From contig JASANG010001712.1 in NCBI GenBank assembly GCA_030248215.1, positions 62,001 to 126,000 on the forward strand: a stretch of DNA of 64,000 bases, written 5' to 3'. The position numbers and the translations under genes were made by a program. The notes under the pieces are model-generated. The model was not told the origin of the DNA and made no database searches. It saw nothing but the letters and a program-made list of their open reading frames with translations. This document shows, piece by piece, positions 47,390 through 59,161 of this stretch (position 1 is its first letter; each line of letters opens with the position of its first letter). The DNA is from Enoplolaimus lenunculus. Its lineage: Eukaryota; Nematoda; Enoplea; Enoplida; Thoracostomopsidae.

Positions 47390-47790
47390 AAGTCTGATTT
47401 TCGATGGAATCTCTGTTCCAGTGATTTAAATCAGACGGAGTCAAACAAAATCAATTCTTTTTCAGGTTGCCAACGCAAACATTTATTTGTCAGTAGCAAT
47501 CTTCTAAACCGAATACCCAGGCAAGAACTATTGAGGCGGTTGCAGAAAAAACAACGATTTTAGAATTGTATGTTTTACGGTCAAATACAAGGATCAGGAT
47601 ACTTCCTTTAAAGCAACGAGTTAAAACGAGCGGTTAAGAAACGGAAATCAAATATTCGGAAACCCAAAAACGCAAAATCGAGTTTCCAATATCTGAAATA
47701 GGAAATTTAATTTCAGATATCCGGATATCCGGAGAAATATCCGGGAAGAATTGCCGGATTTGCGGATGTGAAAAAAACCGATGCCTAGCA
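47390..47790. repeat. Dispersed repeat with TATCCGGATATCCGG end (family M)
   Basis: The sequence from GGAATCTCTGTTCCAGTG through AGCAATCTTCTAAACC to GATATCCGGATATCCGG recurs at about 52285-52690 in the same order. There it is interrupted by roughly 180 bp of unrelated sequence. No coding capacity. Confidence 0.7.
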
Positions 47791-48251
47791 CGACTTGTAA
47801 GCATTGATTAATACCCTTAAAGCAATATCCTCATGCGTATAAACCTTTCGCGCGACCGTAGGTACAAATGGAGAAAACGGTAAGAAGTTTGAAATTTGTT
47901 TCAAACAAATATTTGACCTCAAAACTGTTTGTAAGATTTCAAAGATTATTAATTAATTACGGTGAATATTTACCAGTTTTATCAGATGGTTTTGCCAGAC
48001 TTTGAAACACAGCAAAAGGGTTTTTATGCGCATCATGATGTTTTTTGTTTAACCAAATTTAATGGGCGACTGGGTTTTGCAGGAGAGGGGCACCGGAAAG
48101 CAGGATGGAATCTCTGTATTTTTCATTGGTTAAATAAATCTTGTAATTTTTCATACTAATTTGTACAAAAAATGCTGGTGCACTGCAAATTCCAATGAGT
48201 TATATATAATTTATCAATTCATCTGCCGACATCGCTATTTCTGAATCAATA

Positions 48252-48440
48252 CCAGTAAACATTAACTCACTCTCAGTTGAGTTGATTCTCACTCTGCCTT
48301 GAGCTAACTCTGGGCGAGTTGTTAAATAACATATCTCAGAATGAATTGAATCATCTCAAAATTCTGGGTTCTGATAGCGCTCAGACTGAGTGACTAAACT
48401 CATTTTGAGTTAAAATCAACTCACTGAAATTTACATTGTA
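48252..48440. repeat. GAGTTGATT MITE (family F)
   Basis: CCAGTAAACATTAACTCACTC on the left is mirrored by ATCAACTCACTGAAATTTAC on the right, like the copy at 10766-11017. Confidence 0.7.
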
Positions 48441-49100
48441 TATCCTAACTTATTTTCAAATGCTTCATCCCTAATTTATTTCACACAGGGCCAAGAAAGA
48501 ATTGAATCAGCCGAAAAAATAAACAGAAACAGTCGACAAAATTGGACAAAATGTACCCGTGTCTCAGCAAATGCAAAGGTGTTAATGTTTAAAGTATAGA
48601 TCAAGGTTTAGCAGCACATGATAAGCATAGGATACGTAAGACAAATATGTAAAATGGCTAAAAAGTATCATCTGCCAAGTAGCTGGTCACAAACTAGCAG
48701 GGTTTTCGTTCGGGTTAAAAAAATCTGCTAACAGGCTTTGTAGTTTCATTTTCCACGATCATTCATTAACACATTTCGTTCAAAGTTTAACGCGGTTACA
48801 CAACTCGAATTCAAGACATATATGTCTGCAATCTGTATAGCAATTACTTGAATATAACACATTTATGTTCTAACCATTTCAGTCACTAATTTCTGAGCCA
48901 CTTAACTCTATTAATGTCTCAAATACAAGACATGTAATGTCTAGAAAATTTAAGAACGTAAAAGTCTTGAATTTTCAAGACAATTTATTTTCTGCGTACA
49001 GGCCAAGCAAAGCCCTAAACTTTTAAAAACTCCGGATTTTTAATTCAAGAAATTAAGTTATTTCACGAAAGCGGACGTTATCCATAAGAACTGTAGCATA

Positions 49101-51244
49101 ATGAAATTAAACACGAGGTTTGTTCAATTATTATCCTCATGGTCAACTTGGCTGGTAATGGTTGTAGTTCTCGCGGTGCTTGGAGGACTGTTAATTGCGT
49201 GTTGTGATCACAATTTGCGACTGATTTGGGAATGTCATGTAGCCGATCAAGATACCACCGCCGAAACTGATGGTAATAATTATTGGATATCGAACAGTTC
49301 TGTTGCGATGGATTTTAACAAAATAAAGAATGCTAATGACGTCATCGATACGTCTGATTACGTGATTGGCGACAATTATAACGTCATCATCCATAGTCAT
49401 GACGTCATCGATCACAATGGTGACATCGTTAACCATGCTGATATTGGTATTGATAGCGATGATGTCATTGGTCGGGATGATTACGTCATTGATCGCATGA
49501 ATGATGTCATCGTTCACACTAATGACGTGTATGATCAGTCTGATGAAGAAAATAATTCTACCGTATCACAATTTACTGTAACCTCACCAGAAGTGTGCGA
49601 GCGAAGTGCACAATTTAGGATCAACTTTACGACGTTTTTTGTCCTTGGAATATTGCAGGTAAAGCTATTTTGCAGGAATATGTGCGTGGGTACAAAACTG
49701 CATTGAATACAGGAAAATCGTGGAATACTGCACTTATGATAACCAATAGCGTTCATTTGTAAAAGGAAAACTGAAATCGAGACTAAAAACCCACGCAGCA
49801 AAATTGATCCTGAAATGTCGAGCAGTTATACTTCAAGCTGACCAAATTTTTTTGATATCTTCTACTGACGATTCAAGCATATACCACAGACATATCATAT
49901 TAGTTTGAACCAGCTTGCGGAATAAATGGTTTAAAACTGCGTAAATTCTAAAGCTTAAACGCTTACATGAGATAATTAACTCATGTATATTATATATTTA
50001 TATGATATATATAAATTATTATATATATATATATATAAGCCAAATTTTCAACATCCTGAACACGTCGAGTTAAGTCACAAATGCAAGATAACGTCACGTC
50101 TTTGCAGCCATGACATTGTGAAACACATTTAAAAACCTCGACAAAGTATTTTTTAACATTTAAAGGGAATTATCGCCGTTGTACCGGTCGTCTTATGCTC
50201 ATTGGCACTTCATTATGGTCGCGGAAATGCGTTAACGGAACCGTTGTATATTTTTGGTTTGTTTAATCGGACGGCAACTGTCAAACTGTTGTTTACTATT
50301 AGCATTGGATCAGCAATCGGTAATGTTTTTTAAGACGATTGGAGTTTCAGGATTAGGCGTAGACTCAGGCCTAGGTTAGGTGAATATACCTAAGCTTCAA
50401 GTTTACACATACTTGAGCCTTGGCCCATATTTTCAAATGGGTATAAAACAGGAACTGGTGAGGCTAGAAATGTTTCGCAATGGTTGCAAACCTATCGCCA
50501 ACTGGTGATTGGCGCCATACGGATTTGACATTATGGCAAGTTGGATAGGGCATTCGGTATTAAGATCGCATTCGATCCCGCTACTCATAGATGGAAGGTG
50601 TTTTCATTTTTATTAGACTGCGTAAACTTAACGCTAGTGCCCAAAGGCTGTCATGTCTTGTAGAGATTTTGTACTGTTCATACCTGTAGCAGATGTTATA
50701 TACACATTGTGCATTGCGTATTTATACGAACACTATTTGCAATTAGTTGCTCATAGTATACTCGGCCCAAGTATATATAGAACAGGGCCGGAACGTTTTC
50801 CGGCGGGACTGTAATAGATTTAGCTTAAGCTTTAGACTAATTTATTTGCTTAGGCTTACGCTTACGCTTAGGCTTAGATATAGGCTCATTCTTACGGTTA
50901 GGCTTAGGCTTCGACTTAGATTTAGGCTTACGCTTAGGATTATGCTTATACTATTTTTCCGGCCCTGTTCTATACATTGGTCATATACCCAATATGGAAA
51001 AAATGTTTTGTATTCTGTTCCAGGCAGCGTCGCTGGCTGCGTGAACATTCTTGCCGTAATGGCCACTGTCCAGCCGATATTATCGCATTCGTGGACAGGA
51101 GTTTGGGTCACCACAGCGGTGATTGTAATCGTTTCACTTGGTCAAATTGTAGTTTTTGCTATTGGCGGCGTTCGAATTTGGAGACAACAACTCGTTCCAG
51201 CGACAAGTTCAGATTCATTCATGATTTTAACTGAAGCATCTTGA
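49101..51244 (+). CDS. Four-helix membrane protein with a repeat-rich extracellular loop
   Basis: Three exons keep frame (310 aa): 49101-49658, 50166-50319 and 51024-51244. The family is not recognised. The hydrophobic layout resembles claudin/tetraspan-type proteins: helix 1 at about 17-35, a loop to about 168, helix 2 at about 170-202, helix 3 at about 222-250, helix 4 at about 258-285, then a short tail. The first loop has cysteines near its start (CC, EC) and one before helix 2, and two N-glycosylation sites (NSS, NST). Between residues 79 and 145 it carries about eight variants of a DVI unit, for example HDVIDHNGDIVNH. AATAAA signals at 51303 and 51320 fit a 3' end. Intron 2 hosts a TTAGGC element. 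Confidence 0.75.
50764..50983. repeat. TTAGGC-core foldback MITE (family A), intronic
   Basis: GTATATATAGAACAGGGCCGG on the left is complementary to CCGGCCCTGTTCTATACATT on the right. Between them the strand is largely TTAGGC, TTACGC and TTAGAT hexamers. It lies in intron 2 of the four-helix gene, ending about 40 bp before exon 3. Confidence 0.85.
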
Positions 51245-51302
51245 TTTGGTTCGCGTCATACGCGAGTTCTTTTGGCTGTTTGCTAAAATTGGTATTTAAG
51301 AA

Positions 51303-51325
51303 AATAAATTTGTCGAACGAATAAA
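51303..51325 (+). promoter_or_regulatory. Polyadenylation signals of the four-helix gene
   Basis: Two AATAAA hexamers (51303-51308 and 51320-51325) lie 59 and 76 bases after the stop codon. No other gene on this strand needs them. Confidence 0.6.
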
Positions 51326-51329
51326 TAAA

Positions 51330-53715
51330 TATTTTTTAAAATCATAAATTTAAAACTGCTTCGAGTGAAAAAATGTTTTGATGTTTACCGCTGAGACAAG
51401 CCATTCAGCTACAATGCCTACATGTCCGCAGGTGCTCAATTGCCAAATGCTGTATAGACACGGTACTGGTTCAGTCCCCTCCACATAAAGACCGCCCCAG
51501 AAAAGATAACGAGCCTATTAAGCCTAAAGCCTATAAGCACGAGAATAAGGGTCTTTTCGGTTATCCCCTCAGCCAGCATTTGCCCAAAAATGGTCGGATT
51601 TTAAAATTTTTGCATATTTTATCGTCCCATGACCTTAAGGTCGCATGGGAAAATTTTGGTGTCAAAAAGTTAGGCAACTTATTCACCATTCGACGCAGCT
51701 TGCGGAGCTGAGTTGCATGGTGTTAAATTTTTTTAATCAGACACGGCTAACGAGTTGTGGTCGAATAAATGTCTTATAATTTGTGTAACCTTTTGACGAA
51801 AAAATTTTTCGGGTCCAGGGGGGACCTTGCGACATTAAAAAAAATCGAATTTCTCAAAAATTCAAATTTGGGTGTGAGATGATCAGGGCAGGTTTTGAAA
51901 AGCTCAAATATGCAAAAAATTTTAAAATACGACCATTTTTGGGCAAACTCTAGTTGGATGTTAGAACTGTTGTTTTGTAATTAGATGTTGAGATCGAGAG
52001 AATTTTTATGCAACCAAAGTATGATTAATTTAAAATTGCAAAATTCCGGTTTCGATTAATTGTGCAATCACATCGGAACACTACGATGTACTTTTGTAGA
52101 TAAAGAATTCTTCAGCCCGTATGCAGCTTCAAAAGTTCAGCTTCATATTATGTAGTGGAACAGGTAAATTTGTCAACAATTTTCGTGGAAGTAAAAGGCT
52201 ACTAATGTTTTCAGGGATTACTAACGCAACAAAATGGTCAGAATTGTGAATCGCATTAATACTCTAAACATTTCATTTTCGCTAATTATACACTAGAATC
52301 TCTGTTGCAGTGGTTTAAATCAGACGGAGACAACCAAATCAACTCATTCACAGGGCCGGCTTAAGATAGTCGGTGTCACAAACAGTTCCAAGGGGGGCCC
52401 CAATAAAGTGTTTACAACTGTAAAACTTCGTGGTCAGCGAAAAACATTCAGTTTGCCAAAATAAAACCCCCAGTGGGTCAGCCCCCAATTGAGGGGCTTA
52501 GGTGGCGCTTCCGCCTGCAATGCTCATTCAGGTGGTCAACGCAAACTATTTATTAGTCAACAGCAATCTTCTAAACCAAATGTTTTGGTTATCCGAAATA
52601 GAAATTTAATTACGGATATCCGGATAAATATCGCGGTGAAAATTGCACAATATCGGGATATGAAAAAATATCCGAAGCCCATAACTATCTAACATAGTAT
52701 CACCCTTACCTAACCCAAGATAATGCAACGAATTGCTGTTATTTATAAACAACGATAATCAATGAAACTTACAATACTGCGTGCGTTGGTTGTACAACAG
52801 TTTTTGATCAAAATACACGGTACAAAAACGGTCACTACACACAACAATGCGTGAGAAAATTTTTTTACTACATACACCACTATAATGCAATGTCGGTTCA
52901 ATTAATAAGAAAACATCAACAACTAGTGTGTCGGAGTGAGACGCACAGGACATCCAAGTTTCAATTTATTCAAAATTGAAATTTTTCCAAACCAGTATTC
53001 TGAGTAGCAAAATATCCCACAGAACAATTTGTTTCTGAAATCTTACCTAAGTATTTACTTAAGTTATATATAAGTAATTGCAAGTCGCCAACTTAAGTAA
53101 ATTGTTAACTTTTTAAGCAAAAACAAATAAATTACAAATGTGAGCCATTGTCATAACAAGAAAGTAATAGTCTTGCTTTATATTAAGAGGGCATCTTAAG
53201 TCTACAGTTTCTATTAGACCAACGTTTACTTAACTTAAGTACGCTTTTAAAAACGACAAAATGGTTAATTAATTAGCATGTACTTATGTACTAAGTCGTA
53301 CTTAAGTAGGGTTTCAGAAACCCAGCCAATATGATATAAGGGCTTGTTCAAAGATTTCATACCGCATTGCGCGAACAATTTCCATGTCAAATAGTTGTCT
53401 TATATTCAACAATTTAGTTTCTGATTTTTATGTATGTAAAAAAAGCTGTTCAGTTATTTTCTTAAAGTGTAATAATCAAATTTTAATGATATTTGGGTTC
53501 AGCTTAGGCTCTTCCAACTAAAGTTGACGTACCTTATCTTGGGTTGTAAAATTAGGGAATTTGGTTGAGCTTAACCCCAAATTTTGAAAGCGAGTTCTCT
53601 GGCAAATCTTGTTTGTAACACATATATGTCTTAAAAATCAGCAAAACAAGACTTTTAGTTCAGACACATTTGTCGTATATTTCAGGCATATTTGTCTTGT
53701 ATTTCAAAAATATTT
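51330..53715. other. Intergenic, repeat fragments
   Basis: No gene. It contains the second family M copy (about 52285-52690) and a family E element (53029-53327). At about 51590-51950 two related stretches (GCCCAAAAATGGTCGGATTTTAAAATTTTTGCATA and its approximate complement) frame a possible 360-bp inverted-repeat element. Confidence 0.45.
53029..53327. repeat. ACTTAAGT MITE (family E)
   Basis: TTTGTTTCTGAAATCTTACC is mirrored by GTAGGGTTTCAGAAACCCAG. The arms hold TACTTAAGT words and the centre matches the other two copies. Confidence 0.75.
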
Positions 53716-54181
53716 GTCTCAATCGTTTATGAAACATACTCTTAAATTTAACACATTTAAGTGTTAAAAATTTCAGACATATTTCAGAAAAATTTCAGAA
53801 ACTATTAATGTCTTGCATTGAAGACATATAAGTCTGGACTCTAGATTAAAAAGACGTAATTGCATTGAATTTAACTAGATATTTCTTGAATATCAGAAAA
53901 TGTTTTTTGTGTGTAGTTGTTTGAGTTGTCTCGTAAACAAAAAGTGTTGTCTCAATCTTTTATGAAACATACTCTTAAATTTAAGACATTTAAGCGGTAA
54001 AAATTTCAGACATATTTCAGAAAAATTTCAGAAACAATTAATGTCTTGCATTGAAGACATATATTAAGTCTGGACTCTAGATAAAAAAGACATAATTGCA
54101 TTGAATTTAACAAAATATTTCTTGAATATCAGAAAATGTTTTTTGTGTGTAGTTGTTTGAGTTGTTCCGTAAACCAAAAAG
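53716..54181. repeat. 233-bp tandem duplication
   Basis: The segment starting GTCTCAATCGTTTATGAAAC at 53716 is repeated from 53949 with only scattered differences, through GTGTGTAGTTGTTTGAGTTG in both copies. Each copy contains a small palindrome region around GAAGACATATAAGTCTGG. Related single sequence lies at about 48780-48990. Confidence 0.9.
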
Positions 54182-54497
54182 TATTTTCGTTTACGACGCA
54201 GTTTCTAAGAGAAGCAAATGTGTTCAGTACGCGATATGCTAATTGCTAAATTGCATAGGTAAATGAAGAACATTCTACGCTTCCGGTTATTTTAGTCTCT
54301 TCTTGTAGTCCTTTTCTGCAAGCCGGTGCCTGGAGTAAACTATTTGAAGACGCCGCTAAACATAAGAGGTATCTAATATGGCTAGAAACATTCGTATTTG
54401 ATCACTGTAACTGTGAACCCATTTAGACTTTGACCATATATTATGTTTTCGGCATTGTCACTTTATACCTAAACAGTCTTTATATGATTCAATTGTT

Positions 54498-54703
54498 CGG
54501 CTAATGTAAAGAACAGGGGCGGAACAGTATTATACGCATATACCTAGGCCTAAGCCTACGCCTAAGCCTAAGCGTAAAGAATGACATATTCCGAAGCCTA
54601 AGCCTAAGCAGAAGCCCAAGCCAAGTAAAAAACTGTCTTATGCTTAAGCTTAGTCTTTTCTAGTCAGCAGAAACACGTCATGCCCCTGATCTTTACATGG
54701 ACC
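54498..54703. repeat. TTAGGC-core foldback MITE (family A)
   Basis: CGGCTAATGTAAAGAACAGG is faced by CATGCCCCTGATCTTTACATGG. The core reads GCCTAAGCCTACGCCTAAGC on the top strand, so the array is inverted relative to the copy at 50764-50983. Confidence 0.85.
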
Positions 54704-54863
54704 AATTGTTCTAATGTAAACAGAACACCAACCGTCAAAGTTGTATACTTTTGGCTTGAGATGGTTACAGAATAATGCCAAGCGCAATAATTCTGCAATA
54801 TATATCATAGTTGCAAATAATAAACAGTTACGTAAATACGTAATTATCTGGACATCATGGCAC

Positions 54864-55012
54864 GCCCGTAGCCAGCTCACCTTGAAAGTGGGGCTACACA
54901 TTTTTCAGGACAGGCATTCAAGGGTTTTCAATGAATTACAAGCAAGGTAGAAAACTTTCTAGAGGGGCCAAAATTTTTCCACGGGTTGCTGAGCCTTCCC
55001 TTGGCTACGGGC
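54864..55012. repeat. MITE with GCCCGTAGCCA ends (family H)
   Basis: It starts GCCCGTAGCCAGCTCACCTT and ends TTGGCTACGGGC, giving 11-bp perfect inverted ends. This is the most complete copy of the family also seen at about 640-765, 1077-1215 and 9057-9210. Confidence 0.75.
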
Positions 55013-55419
55013 GCGCAGCATGGTTATTTTTTATGGCATTAGAATGCTGAATCGAAATATGTTTTGCTTGGATGATGCAGTGTTTTTTAGTTCAAAAGCA
55101 AAGACAGTAGCCGGTTCGCCCAAAACAGATCTCGAACAAGGTTGTAAGAGCGATTTGACAGGATTTCAGTGTTAAGCTAATAGGGACACGGCTATAACTG
55201 GGCCACTGGATTTGGACTTAAACCACGGAAACAAAGTTTGTAAAAACCAATCAGAATTTACTATTTTTGTTTATGTTTACAAAATATATTATACTTAGCA
55301 TAAGAAGTACGTAAGTAAAGCTTAAAATTAAAACCAAATAAAGTTGAGTTCGAAACTTTAAAGCGTATTTAAGTTTTGAAAGTAACATTCCAAAGTATAA
55401 CCTTGCATTATATTATAAA

Positions 55420-55735
55420 AGATTAGTACAAAACCAAAAAAACAAGAAAACACCAACCCCAAACGCTCAGGCTGAGCAAGGCAAAAGACAAAATCAACGA
55501 AAAAAAAGGGAGAAAACAAAAAAACCCAACCAAAAAAAAGACCGACAGCCAAAAAAACAGCCCAACATCTAACCACAAAACAAAAAAACCACCCAAAAGA
55601 AAAAACAAAAACAAGAAAAACAAGCAAACAAAAAAACCCCCCCCCCCCCCACACCAAACAAAAAAACAAAAAAAACACACCCCCAAAACCCCAAACACAC
55701 ACCCCAAACAACAAAAAAAACACCCCAAAAAAACA

Positions 55736-55766
<31 letters not shown>
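55420..55766. repeat. Thymine-poor A/C tract ending in poly-A
   Basis: Nearly 350 bases of the top strand are A and C with some G and very few T. They include a poly-C run near 55636-55650 and a poly-A run at about 55737-55766. The overlapping minus-strand ORFs (phenylalanine, glycine, valine, cysteine) are a direct result of this composition and are not genes. Confidence 0.85.
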
Positions 55767-55767
<1 letters not shown>

Positions 55768-56628
55768 AAAACTATAAGGTAGGTTACCCTGGATCGAAAG
55801 TCCTTGCCACCCATCCTTGGCGGGTACTCCTTATGGTTTGATCGAGGTTGGCTACTGTGTCTAGTTATGCTACTCCGCCCGATCACGTCCGGGATGGGTT
55901 TCCCATCTCGGGCTCGCAATGTATACACCATCTGAACGCAAACATTTATCGCTACCGGATCGTTGAGAAAAATGTCGCATAGAATTCCATTAGATAAAAG
56001 TTCCTCGCCGGCTGCAAGCCGGCGAACGCCGTTGCAACACAGATTATCCCGAAAAAGATTTGGGGCTAGGAGACTCTTATCCTCGCGCATTCCTGCCCCC
56101 AGGTAAAATTTCTGACCACCGTGGCAAAATTGCATTGACCATCCGGTGAGCAGGAAAAATTCGAAGTGCGGGGAAAAATAAATTCTTGGTAAAAAGGAGT
56201 TGGTCAAAAAGGAAAAAGAAAAATGGGGACCCGCACCGCCTATTTCTAAGGCTGTAGAAATTTTTACTATACGCAATAATCATTCAATACTCAGCACTCA
56301 AAAAATCACCCGGGAAAAAGAAAAAGGAAAAAGGAAAAAGAAAAATATCCACCTCCGGTCCGGACACAATAACAAATTCCGACCCGGGCTTGCTCGGTAG
56401 CGACCCGCGCAAGTCTGGGTCCGAAATAACAGAAATATTCCCGTCCTGCGGGAATCCAACAAAAACAATGGCACCAATTCGGTAAAACAATAATCTCAGA
56501 GTCAGTACTGAAACAGAATTTCCAAACAACTCAAAAATCATAGGGGCTAACATCCCTTATCAAATCGGACACCTTTGGTTTATTATGAAGTTATAACCCA
56601 GTATTACATTATGCATTATTCAATATAT
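55767..56628. other. Unexplained moderately GC-rich stretch
   Basis: A minus-strand frame is open from 56276 across 55790 and contains an ordinary-looking stretch (for example NGILCDIFLNDPVAINVCVQ), but it has no recognisable domain and merges into the A/C tract. A second open frame (56553-56284) is equally anonymous. Either could be part of the gene whose first exon is at 56710-56937, or decayed repeat. GAAAAAGG repeats lie at 56205-56345. Confidence 0.3.
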
Positions 56629-56709
56629 CTATGTCATGTTTAAACATTGAGCCATACCTAATGTTCCTAGGTTTCTACCTACAGACTTGACCAAAACATG
56701 GCTCTTTAC

Positions 56710-56937
56710 CTGTTCCGCCTCACGCCGTAGCGTGGTTTCCCAAGCTGCTACTTCGTCCCGAGCCGGGGGACTTGCCGCCCACCGGCCCCCTTCCGGTGTC
56801 GCCGGACGAAACTCTTCCGCGAGCGGATTTAATCGAGCTAACGTTCTAGGTGACACGGGAATGGTTTCCGATGTTGAAGACGCGGATTTCGTTGGGGGAG
56901 GAGTTCGCGGCGGACTGTCTCGAGTACTTTGGTCCAT
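56710..56937 (-). CDS. First coding exon of a PAM2-motif protein
   Basis: The exon encodes 76 residues from an ATG in good context (AAACATGG) to a phase-0 donor (CAG|GTAAAG). The protein is proline/serine/threonine-rich (SPPRTPPPTKS near residue 8). Around residues 33-46 it contains LARLNPLAEEFRP, which fits the PAM2 consensus (x-L-N-x-x-A-x-E-F-x-P) that binds the MLLE domain of cytoplasmic poly(A)-binding protein. PAM2 proteins usually act in mRNA translation, deadenylation or stability. Charged helix-forming sequence (AAWETTLRREAEQ) closes the exon. The remaining exons were not found, so the gene cannot be named. Confidence 0.6.
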
Positions 56938-56999
56938 GTTTGAGCCAAGTCCGATAGTTTTGTTTCCGGAATAAAAACTTGAATGATATCGATGTTATT

Positions 57000-58693
57000 A
57001 GTAGGTAAATTGCATCAGTTAAATAAGCGCGAACTATTGAGCGCGTAGTATAATTTATATCGTAGTTAATCTGAATGCAATTGGGTTAAAACCACGGTTG
57101 AGTCGAGCTAGACTCAACCGGAGTCTAACCCAACTCGAAATCGCGGTCGCGAATAGCTTTCCGCCTAAATGCACTCATCGAGAAATTTCAATCAGAAAAA
57201 CATGTACAGCCACCCGTACCGGAATAGCCCGTACGGCGCTTGTACCGGCCACCCCGGTACGAGCGCAAATTTTCACCAAAAGAAATAAAACATAAACTAC
57301 CAGTTCACCATGAAAACCAAATCAACCTTCAAACTCCACATTTGCTTAACAGCAGCAAGTTACAAAAAAACTAGATATTCCTCCATCAGAACTTTTAAAA
57401 TCCACCAATAAAATGCAACATAGTTAGAAAACACCACAAAATTTTTCAAGCCAAGTAAAACGCACACAACTCCTAGCTAGCTAACTTTATTCAACACAAC
57501 TCGGAATTTTAAACTTGATCTCAATTTCCCCCAAATTCTGGCCAATTCCTTCAAAATTTTAGAGAATTCCTCGTACATCCACATTAAGAAAACTATAACA
57601 ACTTATTCTAACCGTCAGAAAACTAAAATGACTACGACACAAATCTAACCGCCAAATTTAAACTCAAAACCACCTAAATCTGCAAAACAAATTCCAAGTA
57701 AGTTCAAACAACAAAGAATAACCGCCGATGAGTTCACCAAAACAATATTAACGTGAACTCAATAACATATAACATCCTACAGGTAAGTTTCACAAATACA
57801 AACAACATACACCCCATACTTTACCCCGAAAATTCAAAATTTCAAAAATCCCAGTTTCTATCCAACTTGTAAGAGACTACACAAGCCGGCAAAAGACAGA
57901 AAAGACCGCCCCGGGCTCAAAAACACTCAAATCAAGTTCAACTCAACCTTTTCCCCTAGTTTTACTCACCTGCGCTCTCCCTTCAGACCCCTAGATCTCA
58001 AATTTGAAACCACCAAATCTCACGCCTACGGAGTACTACACCCAGGGGTCACACACTTGGATCCCCCAGGTGAATACCCCGCTACGGCTCCAAAAACATT
58101 TCCACCGGTGGTTTTCCAACCCGACACGCTCAAATTTCGTGTCTCTCGGGTTTCCCCAGAAAATTTCAACTCAGCGGAGTCACGGATCCAGTGGTATCCC
58201 TACATACACCTGTAGTCAATTTGACTCACCATTTTTTGCAATGTACATTTAAAACTATGCTACACAGCTCAGACCCTTTTGCGATATCTTCGATAAGACA
58301 TTTTAGTATTCATGTCACGGTGTTTTGTCCTATTCGCAGTTAAATTTCGCAATCTAAAAAGATTCGCCTGTGGCAAAATTTGCCATTAACCAAGAAATCC
58401 TCAAGGTTTGTATGCGAATAATCCACATTAAACCCTGAGCGCTGTAAAGCAGCGACCCATGTAAAGATCAGGGGTGGAACGGATTTTTTGCTGGCTAAAA
58501 TGTTTTTTCGCAAAAATTGAAACCCATTTGGTAAAAATAGGGATCAACCATAAAGGCCAGCAGACTTTCTGTCTTCCAGGGTCCAGTCCTTTTCTAAGTT
58601 GAACCAAACAGCCGTCTAAAATGTAGCAGAGAATATTTTTCCTGAAATGGTTTTTGTGCAATATTTAATTTATATTAAACGTTCACAATGAGG
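57000..58693. other. Intergenic, nothing firmly recognised
   Basis: A family C-like fragment lies at about 57075-57160 (GAAATCGCGGTCGCGAATAG). A lone family B right arm is at about 58208-58242 (TTGACTCACCATTTTTTGCA). A more GC-rich patch (57960-58200) reads as an open frame of about 45 codons on the minus strand ending before a GTGAGT; it might be a 5' exon of the PAM2 gene, but this is not supported well enough to call. Confidence 0.35.
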
Positions 58694-58975
58694 TTTAAGC
58701 CCTATTCACACGTGCACGTTTTTACTGCGAGAATTTGCAACTCCAAATTGCGCGCAGAACTTGCATTTTTTCATCAGATAATGAGAAAGCGGATGAAATA
58801 AATTCATCGAACTTGCATTGTTATTCACTCATGTGAAGCAAATTCCTAGCTTTGATTTTTAATGAATTATTTGCAGCAGTAAGGTTTTCGAACGCATTTT
58901 GAACAAGACTTGCAAGTACAAGTTGCAGCTGCAACTTCTCGCAGCAAAAACTTACACGTGTAAATAGGGCTTAAA
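58694..58975. repeat. MITE with TTTAAGCCC ends (family G)
   Basis: TTTAAGCCCTATTCACACGT and ACGTGTAAATAGGGCTTAAA form nearly perfect inverted ends. The interior arms (GAGAATTTGCAACTCC and GCTGCAACTTCTCGCAGC) also pair partly. TTAA at the extreme ends may be part of the target site. Confidence 0.85.
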
Positions 58976-59161
58976 TCTTTTAAAATTTGCCGAAAATCGC
59001 AGGCGCGGCAGTTGCAGTTTTATCTTAAATTTGTGAAATAAAAGCTTGTTGCATGAATGCTGTACATTTTTAGCGAATCGAACTCTGCCCACGAACCAAC
59101 TGCAATTTTTATTCAAACATAAATATTTTAGCTCAAATATTTAATAAAAGGTTTACAAACT

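Larger units (their letters stand above)
45331..49100. other. Long intergenic region between divergent genes
   Basis: About 3.8 kb without a supportable exon between the minus-strand transporter and the plus-strand membrane protein. It must hold both promoters. It contains a dispersed repeat (about 47390-47790) and a family F element (about 48252-48440). A stretch with AAGACATATATGTCTG and GACATTTAAG-like words (about 48780-48990) is related to 53600-54181. Confidence 0.45.

Noticed and set aside
49191-49517. Antisense ORF of 108 codons opposite the four-helix protein
   Set aside because: It is the shadow of the near-palindromic GACGTC repeat; the plus frame has a start, helices and matching splice phases.
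55358-55738. Long minus-strand ORFs rich in Phe, Gly, Val and Cys
   Set aside because: They follow from the thymine-poor A/C composition of the top strand and have no domain or plausible membrane topology of their own.
57960-58200. Possible 5' exon of the PAM2 gene ending at GCGCAG|GTGAGT
   Set aside because: It has an in-frame stop before the donor, no clear acceptor is visible before the PAM2 ATG, and the patch could equally be repeat-derived.
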